From an uncultured beta proteobacterium (GTDB lineage Bacteria; Pseudomonadota; Gammaproteobacteria; Burkholderiales; Burkholderiaceae_C), in the NCBI GenBank assembly GCA_903886275.1, contig CAISLN010000094.1, forward strand, positions 53,118-117,117: a stretch of 64,000 nt of DNA. The letters run 5' to 3'. Below, one piece after another: positions 1-8,968 of the stretch. Each line of letters begins with the position of its first letter. Position 1 is the first letter of the stretch. A program made the position numbers and the translations under genes. The notes below the pieces were generated by a model. That model worked only from the letters and a program-made list of their open reading frames with translations. It was not told where the DNA came from and made no database searches.

Positions 1-1
1 G

Positions 2-1381
2 ATCAAGAGCTACAAACAGTTGCCCAAGAACCTGTACCAGATCCAGACCAAGTTCCGTGACGAGCGCCGCCCACGCTTTGGCCTGATGCGCGGGCGCGAG
101 TTCACCATGAAGGACGCCTACAGTTTTGATCGCGATCCAGAAGCCGCCAAGCTGAGCTACCAGGTGATGGCAAAGGCCTACCGCAAAATTTTTGACCGCT
201 TTGGTCTGGTCTACCGTGCCGTAGCCGCCGACAGCGGCGCCATTGGCGGCGACCTGTCCGAAGAGTTCCAGGTGATTGCTGCCACCGGCGAAGACGCCAT
301 CGTCTATTGCCCGGACAGCGACTACGCTGCCAATATGGAAAAGGCCGAGGCGCTGGCGCCCACGGTAGCCCGCGCCGCTCCCGCTCAGGCGATGGAAAAA
401 GTGGCAACCCCGGGCATGAGCACCTGCTTGGATGTGGCCAACTACCTGAAGCTGCCGATCGAGAACTCGCTCAAGTCGCTGGTGGTGGCCACCGATGAGC
501 GCGACGACAAGGGCGAGATCGTCAAGAGCCGGGTCTGGCTGCTCTTGATCCGCGGCGACCGCAGCATGAACGAGGTCAAGGTCAACAAGGTGCCCGGTCT
601 GGCGGGCTTTCGCTTTGCCAGCCTGCCCGAGATTGACGAACACTTTGGTTGCGAGCCCGGCTACTTGGGCCCGGTGGGCCTGAAGAAGCCTTTGACCGTG
701 GTGGTGGACCGCGAGGTGGCTGTCATGTCCGACTGGACTTGCGGCGCCAATGTGGCCGACTACCACCTGAGCGGTGTGAACTGGGGCCGCGACCTGGCCG
801 AGCCGGCTTTGATCGCCGACCTGCGCAATGTGGTGGAGGGCGACCTGTCTCCGGATGGAAAGGGTGCCCTGTCCATAGAGCGTGGCATCGAGATCGGCCA
901 TGTGTTTTACTTGGGCACCAAATACAGCCGCGCCATGAACGCTACCTTTTTGGATGTGAACGGCAAGCCGCAGTTCATGGAAATGGGCTGCTATGGCATT
1001 GGCATCACGCGCCTGCCTGCTGCCGCCATCGAGCAGAACCATGACGAGCGCGGCATCATTTGGCCGGACTCGCTGGCGCCGTTTACCGTGGTGCTGTGCC
1101 CGATCAGCCCGGACCGTTTCCCGGATGTGAAGGCAGCTGCCGACAAACTCTACGAGGAGCTGATGGAAGCCGGTGTGGACGTGATTCTGGACGACCGCAA
1201 CGAGCGCCCTGGCGCCATGTTTGCCGACTGGGAACTCATAGGCGTGCCGCACCGCGTCACCCTGGGCGACCGCGGCCTCAAAGAGGGCGTGGTCGAGTAC
1301 CAGCACCGCCGCGACAAGGCCGCCACCAGCGTGGCTGTGGCGGAAATCGCGGGGCTGATCCAGGCGCGACTGAAGGGATGA
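2..1381 (+). CDS. proS: Prolyl-tRNA synthetase, C-terminal part (5' truncated by window edge)
   Basis: Charges tRNA-Pro with proline in the cytoplasm. The reading frame is open from base 2, so the start lies before the window; about 459 residues of a family that is usually near 570-580 are present. Visible are the class II motif 2 region ([20 protein letters not shown] near the left edge), a central bacterial-type insertion/editing domain (roughly residues 110-280 of the fragment, with the segment [13 protein letters not shown]), motif 3 ([12 protein letters not shown]) and the C-terminal anticodon-binding domain starting near TVVLCPI. The stop overlaps the next start as ATGA, implying translational coupling to the transglycosylase. 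Identification is firm. Confidence 0.97.
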   Translation: MKSYKQLPKNLYQIQTKFRDERRPRFGLMRGREFTMKDAYSFDRDPEAAKLSYQVMAKAYRKIFDRFGLVYRAVAADSGAIGGDLSEEFQVIAATGEDAIVYCPDSDYAANMEKAEALAPTVARAAPAQAMEKVATPGMSTCLDVANYLKLPIENSLKSLVVATDERDDKGEIVKSRVWLLLIRGDRSMNEVKVNKVPGLAGFRFASLPEIDEHFGCEPGYLGPVGLKKPLTVVVDREVAVMSDWTCGANVADYHLSGVNWGRDLAEPALIADLRNVVEGDLSPDGKGALSIERGIEIGHVFYLGTKYSRAMNATFLDVNGKPQFMEMGCYGIGITRLPAAAIEQNHDERGIIWPDSLAPFTVVLCPISPDRFPDVKAAADKLYEELMEAGVDVILDDRNERPGAMFADWELIGVPHRVTLGDRGLKEGVVEYQHRRDKAATSVAVAEIAGLIQARLKG

Positions 1382-1998
1382 CCAGCAGGCGCAGTGCGCT
1401 GGCCCTCTTGGGGGCGCCGGCCCTCTTGGGCCTGCCGCACATCGCCCTGGCCGGCGCGCAAATTGAAGAGCCCTTGGCCGATGCCGTGCGCAATGCCCTG
1501 AGTGCGTTGGTCAGCAGCAGCGAGCCGCCAGAGCCGGTGTTTGCCGATACCGAGGCGCGTTTGCACTATCTGCGCTGGAAGGTGGAGATGAACCAGCGCT
1601 TGGTGGCGCGCCGCTCAGACCTGAAAACCCTGCAGCAGCGCGATGAGTTTTTGCAAACGCTTTGGTACAACTGCAAGCGTGCAAGGCTGGACATGGCTTT
1701 GGTGCTGGGGCTGATTCAGGTGGAAAGCAATTTCCGCCAGTTCTGCGTCAGCAGCGCGGGGGCACGGGGCTATATGCAGGTGATGCCGTTCTGGTCACGC
1801 AGCATCGGTGACGGCGACGCCAGCAAGCTGTTCCAGATGAAGGTTAATCTGCGCTTTGGCTGTGCCATTTTGCGGCTCTACTTGGACATGGAACGCGACG
1901 ATGCCTTCATGGGCCTGGGCCGCTACAACGGCTCGCGCGGCAAGTCGCCTTACCCCGATGCTGTGCTAGGAGCCAGGCGCCGCTGGGAACTCAGTTAA
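1378..1998 (+). CDS. Lytic transglycosylase (SLT domain), exported
   Basis: Predicted periplasmic peptidoglycan lytic transglycosylase of 206 residues. The N-terminus has a twin-arginine-like or Sec signal ([20 protein letters not shown]). The SLT fold follows from about residue 95: catalytic Glu in [13 protein letters not shown], the [15 protein letters not shown] motif, and [10 protein letters not shown] near the end, all typical of the family. It starts within the stop codon of proS (ATGA) and shares its transcript. The proS-transglycosylase adjacency is common in Burkholderiales as far as I know. Target specificity cannot be deduced. Confidence 0.9.
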   Translation: MTSRRSALALLGAPALLGLPHIALAGAQIEEPLADAVRNALSALVSSSEPPEPVFADTEARLHYLRWKVEMNQRLVARRSDLKTLQQRDEFLQTLWYNCKRARLDMALVLGLIQVESNFRQFCVSSAGARGYMQVMPFWSRSIGDGDASKLFQMKVNLRFGCAILRLYLDMERDDAFMGLGRYNGSRGKSPYPDAVLGARRRWELS

Positions 1999-2050
1999 GC
2001 TGCCACCGAGCCAAGGTGGTCTGAGCCGCTTGGCGACTCATGTGGGGGCC

Positions 2051-2371
2051 TTATTGCGCTGCGAGCGCTTTGGCCAGTTCACCCGATTCATACATTTCCA
2101 TCATGATGTCGGAGCCGCCTATGAACTCGCCCTTGACGTAAAGCTGAGGGATGGTAGGCCACTGGCTGTATTCCTTGATGCCCTGGCGAATTTCGTCGTC
2201 TTCGAGCACGTTGACGGTCTTCACCGCTTTTGGCTCCACGCCGCAGGCCTTCAGGATTTGGATGGCGCGCCCGGAAAATCCGCACTGCGGAAAGCTGGCC
2301 GTGCCCTTCATGAAAAGCAGGACTTCGTTGGATTTCACCAGTTCGTCGATACGTTGCTGTGCATTGCTCAT
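2051..2371 (-). CDS. grxD: Monothiol glutaredoxin (Grx4 type)
   Basis: Small cytoplasmic thioredoxin-fold protein (106 residues) of the CGFS class, which binds and transfers [2Fe-2S] clusters with glutathione rather than acting as a classical disulfide reductase. The active site CGFS is at residues 30-33, followed by the cis-Pro region [18 protein letters not shown]. The chosen start ([11 protein letters not shown]) is the one at which family homology begins; a GGGA-like ribosome site precedes it. An upstream in-frame ATG at 2422 would add 17 unrelated residues. It is convergent with the transglycosylase to its left. Confidence 0.95.
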   Translation of the reverse strand: MSNAQQRIDELVKSNEVLLFMKGTASFPQCGFSGRAIQILKACGVEPKAVKTVNVLEDDEIRQGIKEYSQWPTIPQLYVKGEFIGGSDIMMEMYESGELAKALAAQ

Positions 2372-2501
2372 GTCAAAAATCCCAAGTAAATAGTGACCGA
2401 TTATTTCACCTTCGTACCGCACTTGCCTGCTGCGACCGGGTCGTCCGCCAACGTCAGGGGTTTTTTTGCCGATAATCGCCTATTCCTTATTCTCTATCAC
2501 C

Positions 2502-2978
2502 ATGAAAATCGAAAAAAACTCCGCCGTCACCCTGCACTACACCATCTCCGATACATCCGGCAAGTTGCTCGACGAGAGCAAGGAGCCCATGTCCTATTTG
2601 CACGGTGGCTACGGCAACATCTTTGCCAAGGTGGAAGAAGCGCTGGAAGGCAAAGAGGCCGCGTACCAGGCCACCATCGTGCTGGAGCCGGAAGAGGCTT
2701 TTGGTCAGCGCAACGAGGGCCTGCTGCAAACCATCCCCAAAACGCAGTTTCCACCCGGTGTGAAGTTGGGCGGCCAACTCGAAGGCCGTGGCGAAGATGG
2801 CCAAACCCATGTTTTTACGGTTGTAAAAATCAAGGGTGACACCGTTTATCTGGATGGCAATCACACACTGGCCGGCAAAACACTGCGCTTTGGCCTCAAG
2901 GTGCTGGAGGTGCGAGCCGCCTCTGAAGAGGAAGTGGCCCATGGACATGTGCATGGTGCGCACGGTCACCACCACTGA
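2502..2978 (+). CDS. slyD: FKBP-type peptidyl-prolyl isomerase SlyD
   Basis: Cytoplasmic peptidyl-prolyl cis-trans isomerase/chaperone and metal carrier of 158 residues. The split FKBP domain with inserted IF (chaperone) flap is visible: start MKIEKNSAVTLHYTI, the SYLHGGYGNIF segment, PEEAFGQRNEG in the flap and the closing YLDGNHTLAGKTLRF motif. The extreme C-terminus is histidine-rich (HGHVHGAHGHHH), the nickel-binding tail typical of SlyD, though shorter than in E. coli. The ATG at 2502 fits the family start; an upstream in-frame start at 2466 would add a poor extension. Confidence 0.95.
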   Translation: MKIEKNSAVTLHYTISDTSGKLLDESKEPMSYLHGGYGNIFAKVEEALEGKEAAYQATIVLEPEEAFGQRNEGLLQTIPKTQFPPGVKLGGQLEGRGEDGQTHVFTVVKIKGDTVYLDGNHTLAGKTLRFGLKVLEVRAASEEEVAHGHVHGAHGHHH

Positions 2979-3012
2979 TAACTCGTTCATAATAAGTGCA
3001 TCGGATAGATGA

Positions 3013-3040
3013 TTGCACTTTTTATCAAAAGTGACATAAT
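3013..3040 (+). promoter_or_regulatory. Predicted sigma70 promoter for the 3069 gene
   Basis: TTGCAC (3013-3018) and CATAAT (3035-3040) are separated by 16 bases and lie just upstream of a good ribosome site (AAGGA) and the ATG at 3069. Both hexamers match five of six consensus bases. Confidence 0.5.
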
Positions 3041-3068
3041 TGCAGGTTTGATCGAAAAAGGAATTTCT

Positions 3069-3581
3069 ATGCGCTTGGCTATTTTTCGTGTTTTTCCGGC
3101 CCTGATCGCTGCAGCAGTCCTGTTAATGGCCCTGCCTGCGTCAGCGTTGCAGCCCGCGACCGGTAAAGTGATTTTGACCATTGGCGGTAATGTGGGTGAT
3201 AAAAACACCTCCAATGCGGCTGCATTTGACATGGCAATGCTCGAGAAACTGCCTCAGCGTAGCTTCACCACCATGACGCCTTGGGACAAGCATCCCATCA
3301 AGTTCACCGGCCCCTTGCTGCGTGACGTGCTGGCAGCAGCCAAGGCCACGGGCACCACCATCAAGGCCGTGGCCCTGAACGACTACCAAAGTAGCGTTCC
3401 GCTGGACGATGCGCAGAAGTTCGATGTCATCCTTGCACATAAGATGAACGACGCCGATATTCCGGTCAAGACCAAGGGTCCTCTGTTCATTGTCTACCCT
3501 TACGAAACCAAGTCCGAGTTGCGCTCGACGGTGTATTACGAGCGCTCCGCCTGGCAGCTCAAGTCCTTGATGATTGAATAG
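3069..3581 (+). CDS. Periplasmic molybdopterin-oxidoreductase-like (SUOX fold) protein
   Basis: A 170-residue exported protein with a clear signal peptide (MRLAIFRVFPALIAAAVLLM, cleavage after ALPASA). The mature part resembles the oxidoreductase molybdopterin-binding (sulfite-oxidase) fold in its short, cofactor-free-looking form: LTIGGNVG at the start, FTGPLLRDVL and LNDYQSSVPLDDA in the middle, and KGPLFIVYPYE near the end. The start at 3069 is backed by an AAGGA site eight bases upstream. It lies seven bases before a hybrid histidine kinase; in several proteobacteria such proteins sit beside sensor kinases and may be their periplasmic partner, which is inference here. Confidence 0.75.
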   Translation: MRLAIFRVFPALIAAAVLLMALPASALQPATGKVILTIGGNVGDKNTSNAAAFDMAMLEKLPQRSFTTMTPWDKHPIKFTGPLLRDVLAAAKATGTTIKAVALNDYQSSVPLDDAQKFDVILAHKMNDADIPVKTKGPLFIVYPYETKSELRSTVYYERSAWQLKSLMIE

Positions 3582-3588
3582 ACGGTAG

Positions 3589-5478
3589 ATGCGGATCCGT
3601 ACCAACAATCAGCGCTATTTGCTGTGGCTGGCGCTGGGTACGGCGGCTATGGCGTTAGCCATGGCTTCCCTGCTGTTGTTTGAGTTGGCTCAGAAGCGCG
3701 CCCTCGACCAGAGCAGCGAACTGCGTGCGGACTCGCTGACAGCGCTGACCTTTCACTTCGAGCGTGAGTTCCTGCGCACCCGGCAGTCACTGGTCGAGAC
3801 ACTGGCCCAGCCAGAGTCCGCTAGCATGGATGCGCTGACCCTGCGCTACGACATTTTTCAGAGCCGCCTGACGCTGCTACGCGAGAGTCCCAGTGTCTCC
3901 TTGCTCACGCCGCGCCCCGAATTTCGCAAGCTCATACCCAGGTTGGAGCCGCTGGTGGTCGAGATGGACATGGCGCTTGCGGCCCGACCCGTTAGCCGGC
4001 CGGCGCTGGCGCTGGTGCTCAAAGAGTTCAATGACCTGGGCAGCGATGTGCAGGCCCTGACGGTGGCCGCCAATTCGGAGGTGGCGCGCATGCTGGAAAG
4101 CCGGGCCGACACCATGCGCGACCAAAATACACTGATCGTGTGGCTGACGCTTGCGCAATTGGCGCTGCTCATCATCGCTTCCGGCGCACTGGTGTTGCGC
4201 CAAAAGCGGATGGAGGCCGAGCGCCTGGCGCTGGAGCAGATGACAGACGAATTGCGTGAAGCGCATGTGCTTGCCGAGGCGGCCAACCGAGGCAAGAGCC
4301 AGTTTCTGGCCAATATGAGCCACGAATTGCGCACGCCCTTTAACGGCCTGATAGGTATGTTGGATCTGCTGCAGGGCACGCCCCTGACGCACCAGCAGAG
4401 CGATTACATAGTGACCGCCCAGACTTCGGCTAGCCACCTGCTGATCCTGCTCAACGACATACTGGACCTGTCGGCGCTGGAGACCGGCAAGCTGACGCTC
4501 AAACCGCTGACGATGCAGCTGCCAAAATTGCTGCGCGAAGTCAGCGCGCTGATGCAGCCTCTAGCGGTGAGCAAGGGGCTGGATTTTCGCATCCAGGTTC
4601 CACAGGAGCCCTTACCGGTGGTGATCGCCGACGAAACCCGCATCAAGCAGATTTTGTTCAACCTGATTAACAACGCCATCAAGTTCACCGAGCATGGGCA
4701 TGTGCTGTTGACCGTGGCGCAGCACAGTCCCGATGCGCAAACCATAGAGTTGGTGTTTGAGATAAAGGACAGCGGGATTGGCATGGACCCCTCGGCGCTG
4801 TCGCGCCTGTTTCAGCGTTTTTTCCAGGTGGAGGACAGCCGTATCCGGCGCTTTGGCGGCTCCGGCCTGGGGTTGGAGATATCGCAGTCCTTGGTGCGCA
4901 TGATGGATGGCGAGATTGTGGTGCGCAGCGAGGTGGCAGTGGGCTCGGTGTTCACCGTCACACTGCGTTTGCCCCTGGGTGTTGCCGATGCCGTGGTATC
5001 GGATTCGCCCGCAATCGTGACCGAGCCGGTGGTCGCGCTGCAGCCGGTGGCATTGACTGAGCCTGCGCCCAAGCAGCCAGAAGCCGTGCCGGTGTACGTC
5101 ATGCGCGTGTTGGTGGTAGAAGATCACCCGATCAATCAGAAGTTGGTGGGTGTGTTGCTGGGGCGCATGGGCTGCCACACCAGCTATTGCGAAAACGGGC
5201 AACTGGCCGTGGACCAGGTGCAGGTGCAGGCGTTTGACCTGATCCTGATGGACGTGAATATGCCGGTAATGGATGGTCTGACTGCCACCCGGCTGATCCG
5301 CGCACTGGATGGGCCGGTGGCGCGTACACCCATCGTGGTCCTGACCGCCGATGTGATGAACGAAGCCAGCGAAAATGCTTTGCGGGCAGGCGCCGATGGC
5401 TTCATTAGCAAGCCACTGAACGTGGCGCAGTTGCGGGCCATCATTCAAAAATACACGGTTGAACCAGTCGCTATTTAG
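3589..5478 (+). CDS. Hybrid sensor histidine kinase/response regulator
   Basis: Membrane-bound hybrid kinase of 629 residues. Order: TM1 (about 10-32), a periplasmic sensor region of ~150 residues rich in helix-forming sequence, TM2 (about 183-203), a coiled linker, HisKA with the phospho-acceptor His245 (ANMSHELRTP), HATPase with N-box (NLINNAIKFTEHG), G-boxes (DSGIGM, GGSGLGLEIS), then a C-terminal receiver domain with Asp555 (LILMDVNMPVMDG) and Lys608 (ISKPL). There is no DNA-binding output, so the phosphate probably passes to another protein. It follows the periplasmic molybdopterin-like protein by seven bases, suggesting a ligand-sensor pair. Stimulus unknown. Confidence 0.93.
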   Translation: MRIRTNNQRYLLWLALGTAAMALAMASLLLFELAQKRALDQSSELRADSLTALTFHFEREFLRTRQSLVETLAQPESASMDALTLRYDIFQSRLTLLRESPSVSLLTPRPEFRKLIPRLEPLVVEMDMALAARPVSRPALALVLKEFNDLGSDVQALTVAANSEVARMLESRADTMRDQNTLIVWLTLAQLALLIIASGALVLRQKRMEAERLALEQMTDELREAHVLAEAANRGKSQFLANMSHELRTPFNGLIGMLDLLQGTPLTHQQSDYIVTAQTSASHLLILLNDILDLSALETGKLTLKPLTMQLPKLLREVSALMQPLAVSKGLDFRIQVPQEPLPVVIADETRIKQILFNLINNAIKFTEHGHVLLTVAQHSPDAQTIELVFEIKDSGIGMDPSALSRLFQRFFQVEDSRIRRFGGSGLGLEISQSLVRMMDGEIVVRSEVAVGSVFTVTLRLPLGVADAVVSDSPAIVTEPVVALQPVALTEPAPKQPEAVPVYVMRVLVVEDHPINQKLVGVLLGRMGCHTSYCENGQLAVDQVQVQAFDLILMDVNMPVMDGLTATRLIRALDGPVARTPIVVLTADVMNEASENALRAGADGFISKPLNVAQLRAIIQKYTVEPVAI

Positions 5479-5480
5479 GT

Positions 5481-5512
5481 TTATTGCTGCATTTTTTAAA
5501 ATGTGGCAATAA
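5481..5512. terminator. Long inverted repeat downstream of hybrid kinase
   Basis: A 32-base inverted repeat starts two bases after the kinase stop: arms TTATTGC/GCAATAA and CATTTT/AAAATG, with TG opposite TG between them that would form G-U wobble pairs in RNA, giving an almost continuous 15-bp stem with a tiny loop. No U-tract follows at once; a run of six T lies at about 5529-5534. It could be a terminator, an mRNA stabiliser or an operator for leuA. Confidence 0.5.
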
Positions 5513-5584
5513 AGTGCCAGAGAGAAAATTTTTTAAGCACGAATTGGCAATAGTCTGCCGGCTCTGAGGGCATACCATACTCCC

Positions 5585-5597
5585 ATACGGTTTCGTA
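5585..5597. promoter_or_regulatory. Short inverted repeat just upstream of leuA
   Basis: ATACG-gttt-CGTAT immediately precedes the leuA ribosome site (AAGGAG at 5606-5611), next to repeated CATAC motifs (about 5571-5588). It may be an operator half-site pair or chance; no regulator is identifiable. Confidence 0.25.
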
Positions 5598-5617
5598 TCG
5601 AACCCAAGGAGTCTTCC

Positions 5618-7336
5618 GTGTTAGCCCAGCCCGCCACCAAGTACCGCGCCTTCCAAGGCCTCCCGCTCACAGACCGCCAGTGGCCGTCAAACACCCTGAC
5701 TGCTGCGCCCCTGTGGATGAGCAGCGATTTGCGCGACGGCAACCAGTCGCTGTTCGAGCCCATGAACGGCGAGCGCAAGATGCGCATGTTCCGCACCCTG
5801 TGCGAGGTCGGCTTTAAGCAGATCGAGGTGGCCTTCCCCAGCGCCTCGCAAACCGAATTCGACTTCGTGCGTGGCCTCATCGAGGGCGGCCATATTCCGG
5901 ACGATGTCACCATCGAGGTGCTGACCCAGTCGCGCGAGCATCTCATTCGCCGCACCATGGAGTCCCTCAAGGGCGCGCGCTGCGCCATCGTCCATTTCTA
6001 CAACGCCACCGCACCGGTGTTTCGCGAGGTAGTGTTCGGCATGCAAAAGGCCGAGATCGTAGAGATGGCCTTGCAAAGCGTACGCCTGATCAAGCAACTG
6101 GCCGCCGAGCAACCCGAAACCGCCTTCACGCTCGAATACAGCCCCGAGGTGTTCAGCAGCACCGAGCCTGAATTTGCACTGGAGATTTGCAACGCCGTGA
6201 CCGCCGAATGGGGCGCCACGCCCACCAACAAGGTGATCCTGAATTTACCGGCCACGGTGGAGGGCAGCACGCCCAATGTCTACGCCGACCAGATCGAGTG
6301 GATGCACCGCAACTTGGCTCGGCGCGACAGCATCATCCTCAGCCTGCACCCGCACAACGACCGCGGCACGGCCGTGGCCGCCGCCGAACTCGGCCTCTTG
6401 GCCGGTGCCGACCGCGTTGAGGGCTGTTTGTTTGGCAATGGCGAGCGCACCGGCAATGTGGACATCGTGACCCTCGCGCTCAACCTCTACACGCAAGGCG
6501 TGGCACCGGGGCTGGATTTTTCGGATATCAACGCCGTGGCGCGCACGGTGGAGTATTGCAACCAGTTGCCCATCCACCCGCGCCACCCCTATGTGGGCGA
6601 CCTGGTCTTCACCGCCTTCAGTGGCTCGCACCAGGACGCGATCAAAAAAGGCCTGGCGGCGCAAAAGCCCGATGCGGTCTGGAACGTGCCCTATATGCCC
6701 ATAGACCCGGCCGATCTGGGGCGCAGCTACGACTCGGTCATCCGCGTCAACAGCCAGAGCGGCAAGGGCGGCGTGGCCTACCTGATGGAGGTGGACTATG
6801 GCGTGGTCATGCCCCGGCGTCTGCAGGTGGAGTTTTCGGGTGAGGTGCAGGCCTATACCGATGCCCATGGCGGCGAGATGACCGCGCAGGCCATCTGGAA
6901 ACTGTTTGGTGCCACCTACTTGCATGCTGCCGATGCGTCCCTGCACTATGTGGGCCACCGCTTGTTTGAAGCGCCGGCGCAGGGTAAGCAACCGGTGCAG
7001 GGCATTGAGCTGCAGTTGGAAGTCGCCGGTCAGACGTTGCGACTCAAGGGCCAGGGCAACGGCCCGATCGACGCTGCCGTGCATGCCCTGCAAGGTGCAG
7101 GTGTGCAGGTGCAGGTGCGCAGTTTTGAGGAGCGCTCCACCAAGGCCAGCCAGCATGCTGGCGACGCGCAGGCCTGCGCCTTTCTGGAACTGGCCGCACA
7201 GGGCAACGAACGCTTTGGCGTGGGCCTGGACAGCAACATCGTCACCGCCTCGCTGCAGGCGCTCATCAGCGGCGTGAACCGCCTCGGCCTGCAGCTGGGT
7301 GTGAAGCGCGCTGAAGCGGAAGAAGCGGCAGCGTGA
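5618..7336 (+). CDS. leuA: 2-isopropylmalate synthase (long LeuA type)
   Basis: First committed enzyme of leucine synthesis: condenses acetyl-CoA with 2-ketoisovalerate. The 572-residue length and start [13 protein letters not shown] mark the long (type 2, actinobacterial-like) LeuA found in several beta-proteobacteria. Catalytic DLRDGNQ is at 37-43, metal-binding HPHND at 244-248, and the C-terminal LeuA dimerisation/leucine-feedback domain starts near residue 440. The start is GTG at 5618, with AAGGAG seven bases upstream. No leucine leader peptide is seen. The stop overlaps the next gene as GTGA. Confidence 0.96.
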   Translation: MLAQPATKYRAFQGLPLTDRQWPSNTLTAAPLWMSSDLRDGNQSLFEPMNGERKMRMFRTLCEVGFKQIEVAFPSASQTEFDFVRGLIEGGHIPDDVTIEVLTQSREHLIRRTMESLKGARCAIVHFYNATAPVFREVVFGMQKAEIVEMALQSVRLIKQLAAEQPETAFTLEYSPEVFSSTEPEFALEICNAVTAEWGATPTNKVILNLPATVEGSTPNVYADQIEWMHRNLARRDSIILSLHPHNDRGTAVAAAELGLLAGADRVEGCLFGNGERTGNVDIVTLALNLYTQGVAPGLDFSDINAVARTVEYCNQLPIHPRHPYVGDLVFTAFSGSHQDAIKKGLAAQKPDAVWNVPYMPIDPADLGRSYDSVIRVNSQSGKGGVAYLMEVDYGVVMPRRLQVEFSGEVQAYTDAHGGEMTAQAIWKLFGATYLHAADASLHYVGHRLFEAPAQGKQPVQGIELQLEVAGQTLRLKGQGNGPIDAAVHALQGAGVQVQVRSFEERSTKASQHAGDAQACAFLELAAQGNERFGVGLDSNIVTASLQALISGVNRLGLQLGVKRAEAEEAAA

Positions 7337-7737
7337 TCTCGCACATCAACATCGGCATCTCCGATTTCGGCCGCGCCTATGCCTTCTATGCCAAGGTGCT
7401 GCCGGAATTGGGTCTGGTGTTGAAGTTCAGCGAGCCCGAGAAGGACTGGGCAGCCTGGGTATCACCGCAGGCACCCCGGCCGCTGTTTCTGATTGCAAAG
7501 CCCTTTGACAGCGGGCCGCACCAGCCGGGCAATGGCCAGATGCTGGCGCTGCAGGCTGAAAGCCGCTCCGTTGTGGACCGGGTTTATGCCGCAGCGATTG
7601 CAGCAGGTGCGGTTAATGAGGGCGAACCCGGCCTGCGCCCGCACTACCACTCGCACTATTACGGCGCTTACTTCCGCGACCTCGATGGCAACAAGCTCTG
7701 CGTGTGCTGCCACGCGGCGGAAGGCACTGCCACCTGA
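7333..7737 (+). CDS. VOC (glyoxalase/bleomycin-resistance) family protein
   Basis: A 134-residue vicinal-oxygen-chelate fold protein (start [23 protein letters not shown], end [18 protein letters not shown]). Candidate metal ligands are His4 and the late RDLDGNKL region. The start is a GTG inside the leuA stop (GTGA), so it is translationally coupled to leuA; whether that reflects a metabolic link is unknown. Substrate cannot be predicted from this sequence. Confidence 0.85.
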   Translation: MISHINIGISDFGRAYAFYAKVLPELGLVLKFSEPEKDWAAWVSPQAPRPLFLIAKPFDSGPHQPGNGQMLALQAESRSVVDRVYAAAIAAGAVNEGEPGLRPHYHSHYYGAYFRDLDGNKLCVCCHAAEGTAT

Positions 7738-7755
7738 GCAGCAAGCCTGCTCAGG
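7733..7755. terminator. Hairpin shared by two convergent genes
   Basis: Perfect 9-bp inverted repeat CCTGAGCAG-caagc-CTGCTCAGG. Its arms contain the stop codon of the VOC gene on the plus strand (7735-7737) and that of yjdM on the minus strand (7753-7751). U-tracts are weak on both sides. Confidence 0.5.
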
Positions 7756-8092
7756 CCTTCTTGAGGAAGCAGGCCTTGAGCATAAAGCTGCCGCCGTCCA
7801 TCTTGCAGTCCACCTCATGGTCGCCGCCCACCAGGCGGATGCTCTTGACCTTGGTGCCCATCTTCAGCACGGTGGAGCTGCCCTTGACCTTCAGGTCCTT
7901 GATCAGCACCACGGCGTCACCGTCCTGCAAGACTTGGCCGTTGCTGTCCTTGATGACCGCATCTGCTTCGTCATCCGCTGCGGCAGCAGCCGTTTGCGGC
8001 CATTCAAAACCACAGTCGCCGCAGACAAAGTTTGTGCCATCGGGGTAGGTGTTTTCCAAGGTGCACTGGGGGCAGGCGGGGGAGGTAGTCAT
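7751..8092 (-). CDS. yjdM: YjdM/PhnA family zinc-ribbon protein
   Basis: A 113-residue member of the PhnA (YjdM) family. The N-terminal zinc ribbon (CPQC at residues 6-9 and CGDCG about 14 residues later) is followed by the PhnA domain (SNGQVLQDGDAVVLIKDLKVKGSS, KVKSIRLVGGDHEVDCKMDG). Despite the historic name it has no established role in phosphonate use. The start ATG overlaps the prmC stop (ATGA). Chosen start MTTSPACPQC is the only one giving the family N-terminus. Confidence 0.92.
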   Translation of the reverse strand: MTTSPACPQCTLENTYPDGTNFVCGDCGFEWPQTAAAAADDEADAVIKDSNGQVLQDGDAVVLIKDLKVKGSSTVLKMGTKVKSIRLVGGDHEVDCKMDGGSFMLKACFLKKA

Positions 8093-8958
8093 GGTTTTCT
8101 TTCTTGAATTAAATCGGGGTTGCCGGACCATTGCCCGCCGCTGCAGCGCTCAATGCCTGCCAGATCGCGGTGCGACTGCACTTGCGTGAAACCTGTCGCC
8201 TGCAGCAGGGCGCGCACGGCCTCTGCCTGGTCGTAGCCGTGTTCCAGCAGCAGCCAGCCGCCGGTCTGCAGATGCGCCGGAGCCTGTTGGACGATGGTCC
8301 GGATATCGGCCAGCCCATCGGCACCGCTGGCCAGGGCCTGCAGCGGCTCATGGGTGAGGGCGGCCAGGTGCGCGTCCTGGGCGGCGATATAGGGCGGGTT
8401 GGAGACGATAAGTGCGAAGCGACCATCCAGGCCAGCCAGCCAACTGCCCTGGTGAAATTGCAGCTCCAGCGCCAATCGCTTCGCATTGGCGCGGGCTACT
8501 TCCAGCGCATCGGCGCTGAAGTCCAGCGCATGCACCTGCCACTGCGCCCGGCTGTGCTTGAGGGCCAGGGCAATGGCACCGCTGCCGGTGCCCAGGTCGA
8601 TGAGAGCGGGCGGCGTTGTAGCGGCAGCCGGTATCCAGGCGTCCATACGTTCCAGCGCCCAGTCCACCAGCGTTTCGGTATCGGCGCGCGGGTCCAGCAC
8701 GCGGGCGTCCACGGCCAGGCGCAGCCCGTAGAACTCCTTGAAGCCGGTGATATAGGCCAACGGCTCACCCGCAGCACGGCGCGCGGCCATTGCCTGCAAC
8801 CGGGCTTGCGCACCTTCGGGCAGGGCTTCATCCCCATGGGCCAGCAACCAGGCACGCTCGCCGCTAGCGCGGCCCAGCGCATGCAGCAGCAGCAGTTGTG
8901 CGTCCAGCCGCTCCAGCCCCAGGGACTGCGCATACCGGATGGACTGGGAAACGGTCAT
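8089..8958 (-). CDS. prmC: Release factor glutamine methyltransferase
   Basis: N5-methylates the Gln of the GGQ motif of release factors RF1 and RF2 using S-adenosylmethionine. 289 residues with an N-terminal helical RF-binding domain, SAM motif I DLGTGSG (121-127) and the catalytic NPPY (187-190), all diagnostic. It lies directly downstream of prfA, its substrate's gene, in the classical hemA-prfA-prmC order; 10 bases separate them. Start at 8958 (MTVSQSIRYA) is preferred over a longer in-frame extension that would run into prfA. Confidence 0.96.
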   Translation of the reverse strand: MTVSQSIRYAQSLGLERLDAQLLLLHALGRASGERAWLLAHGDEALPEGAQARLQAMAARRAAGEPLAYITGFKEFYGLRLAVDARVLDPRADTETLVDWALERMDAWIPAAATTPPALIDLGTGSGAIALALKHSRAQWQVHALDFSADALEVARANAKRLALELQFHQGSWLAGLDGRFALIVSNPPYIAAQDAHLAALTHEPLQALASGADGLADIRTIVQQAPAHLQTGGWLLLEHGYDQAEAVRALLQATGFTQVQSHRDLAGIERCSGGQWSGNPDLIQERKP

Positions 8959-8968
8959 GGCAGAACGC

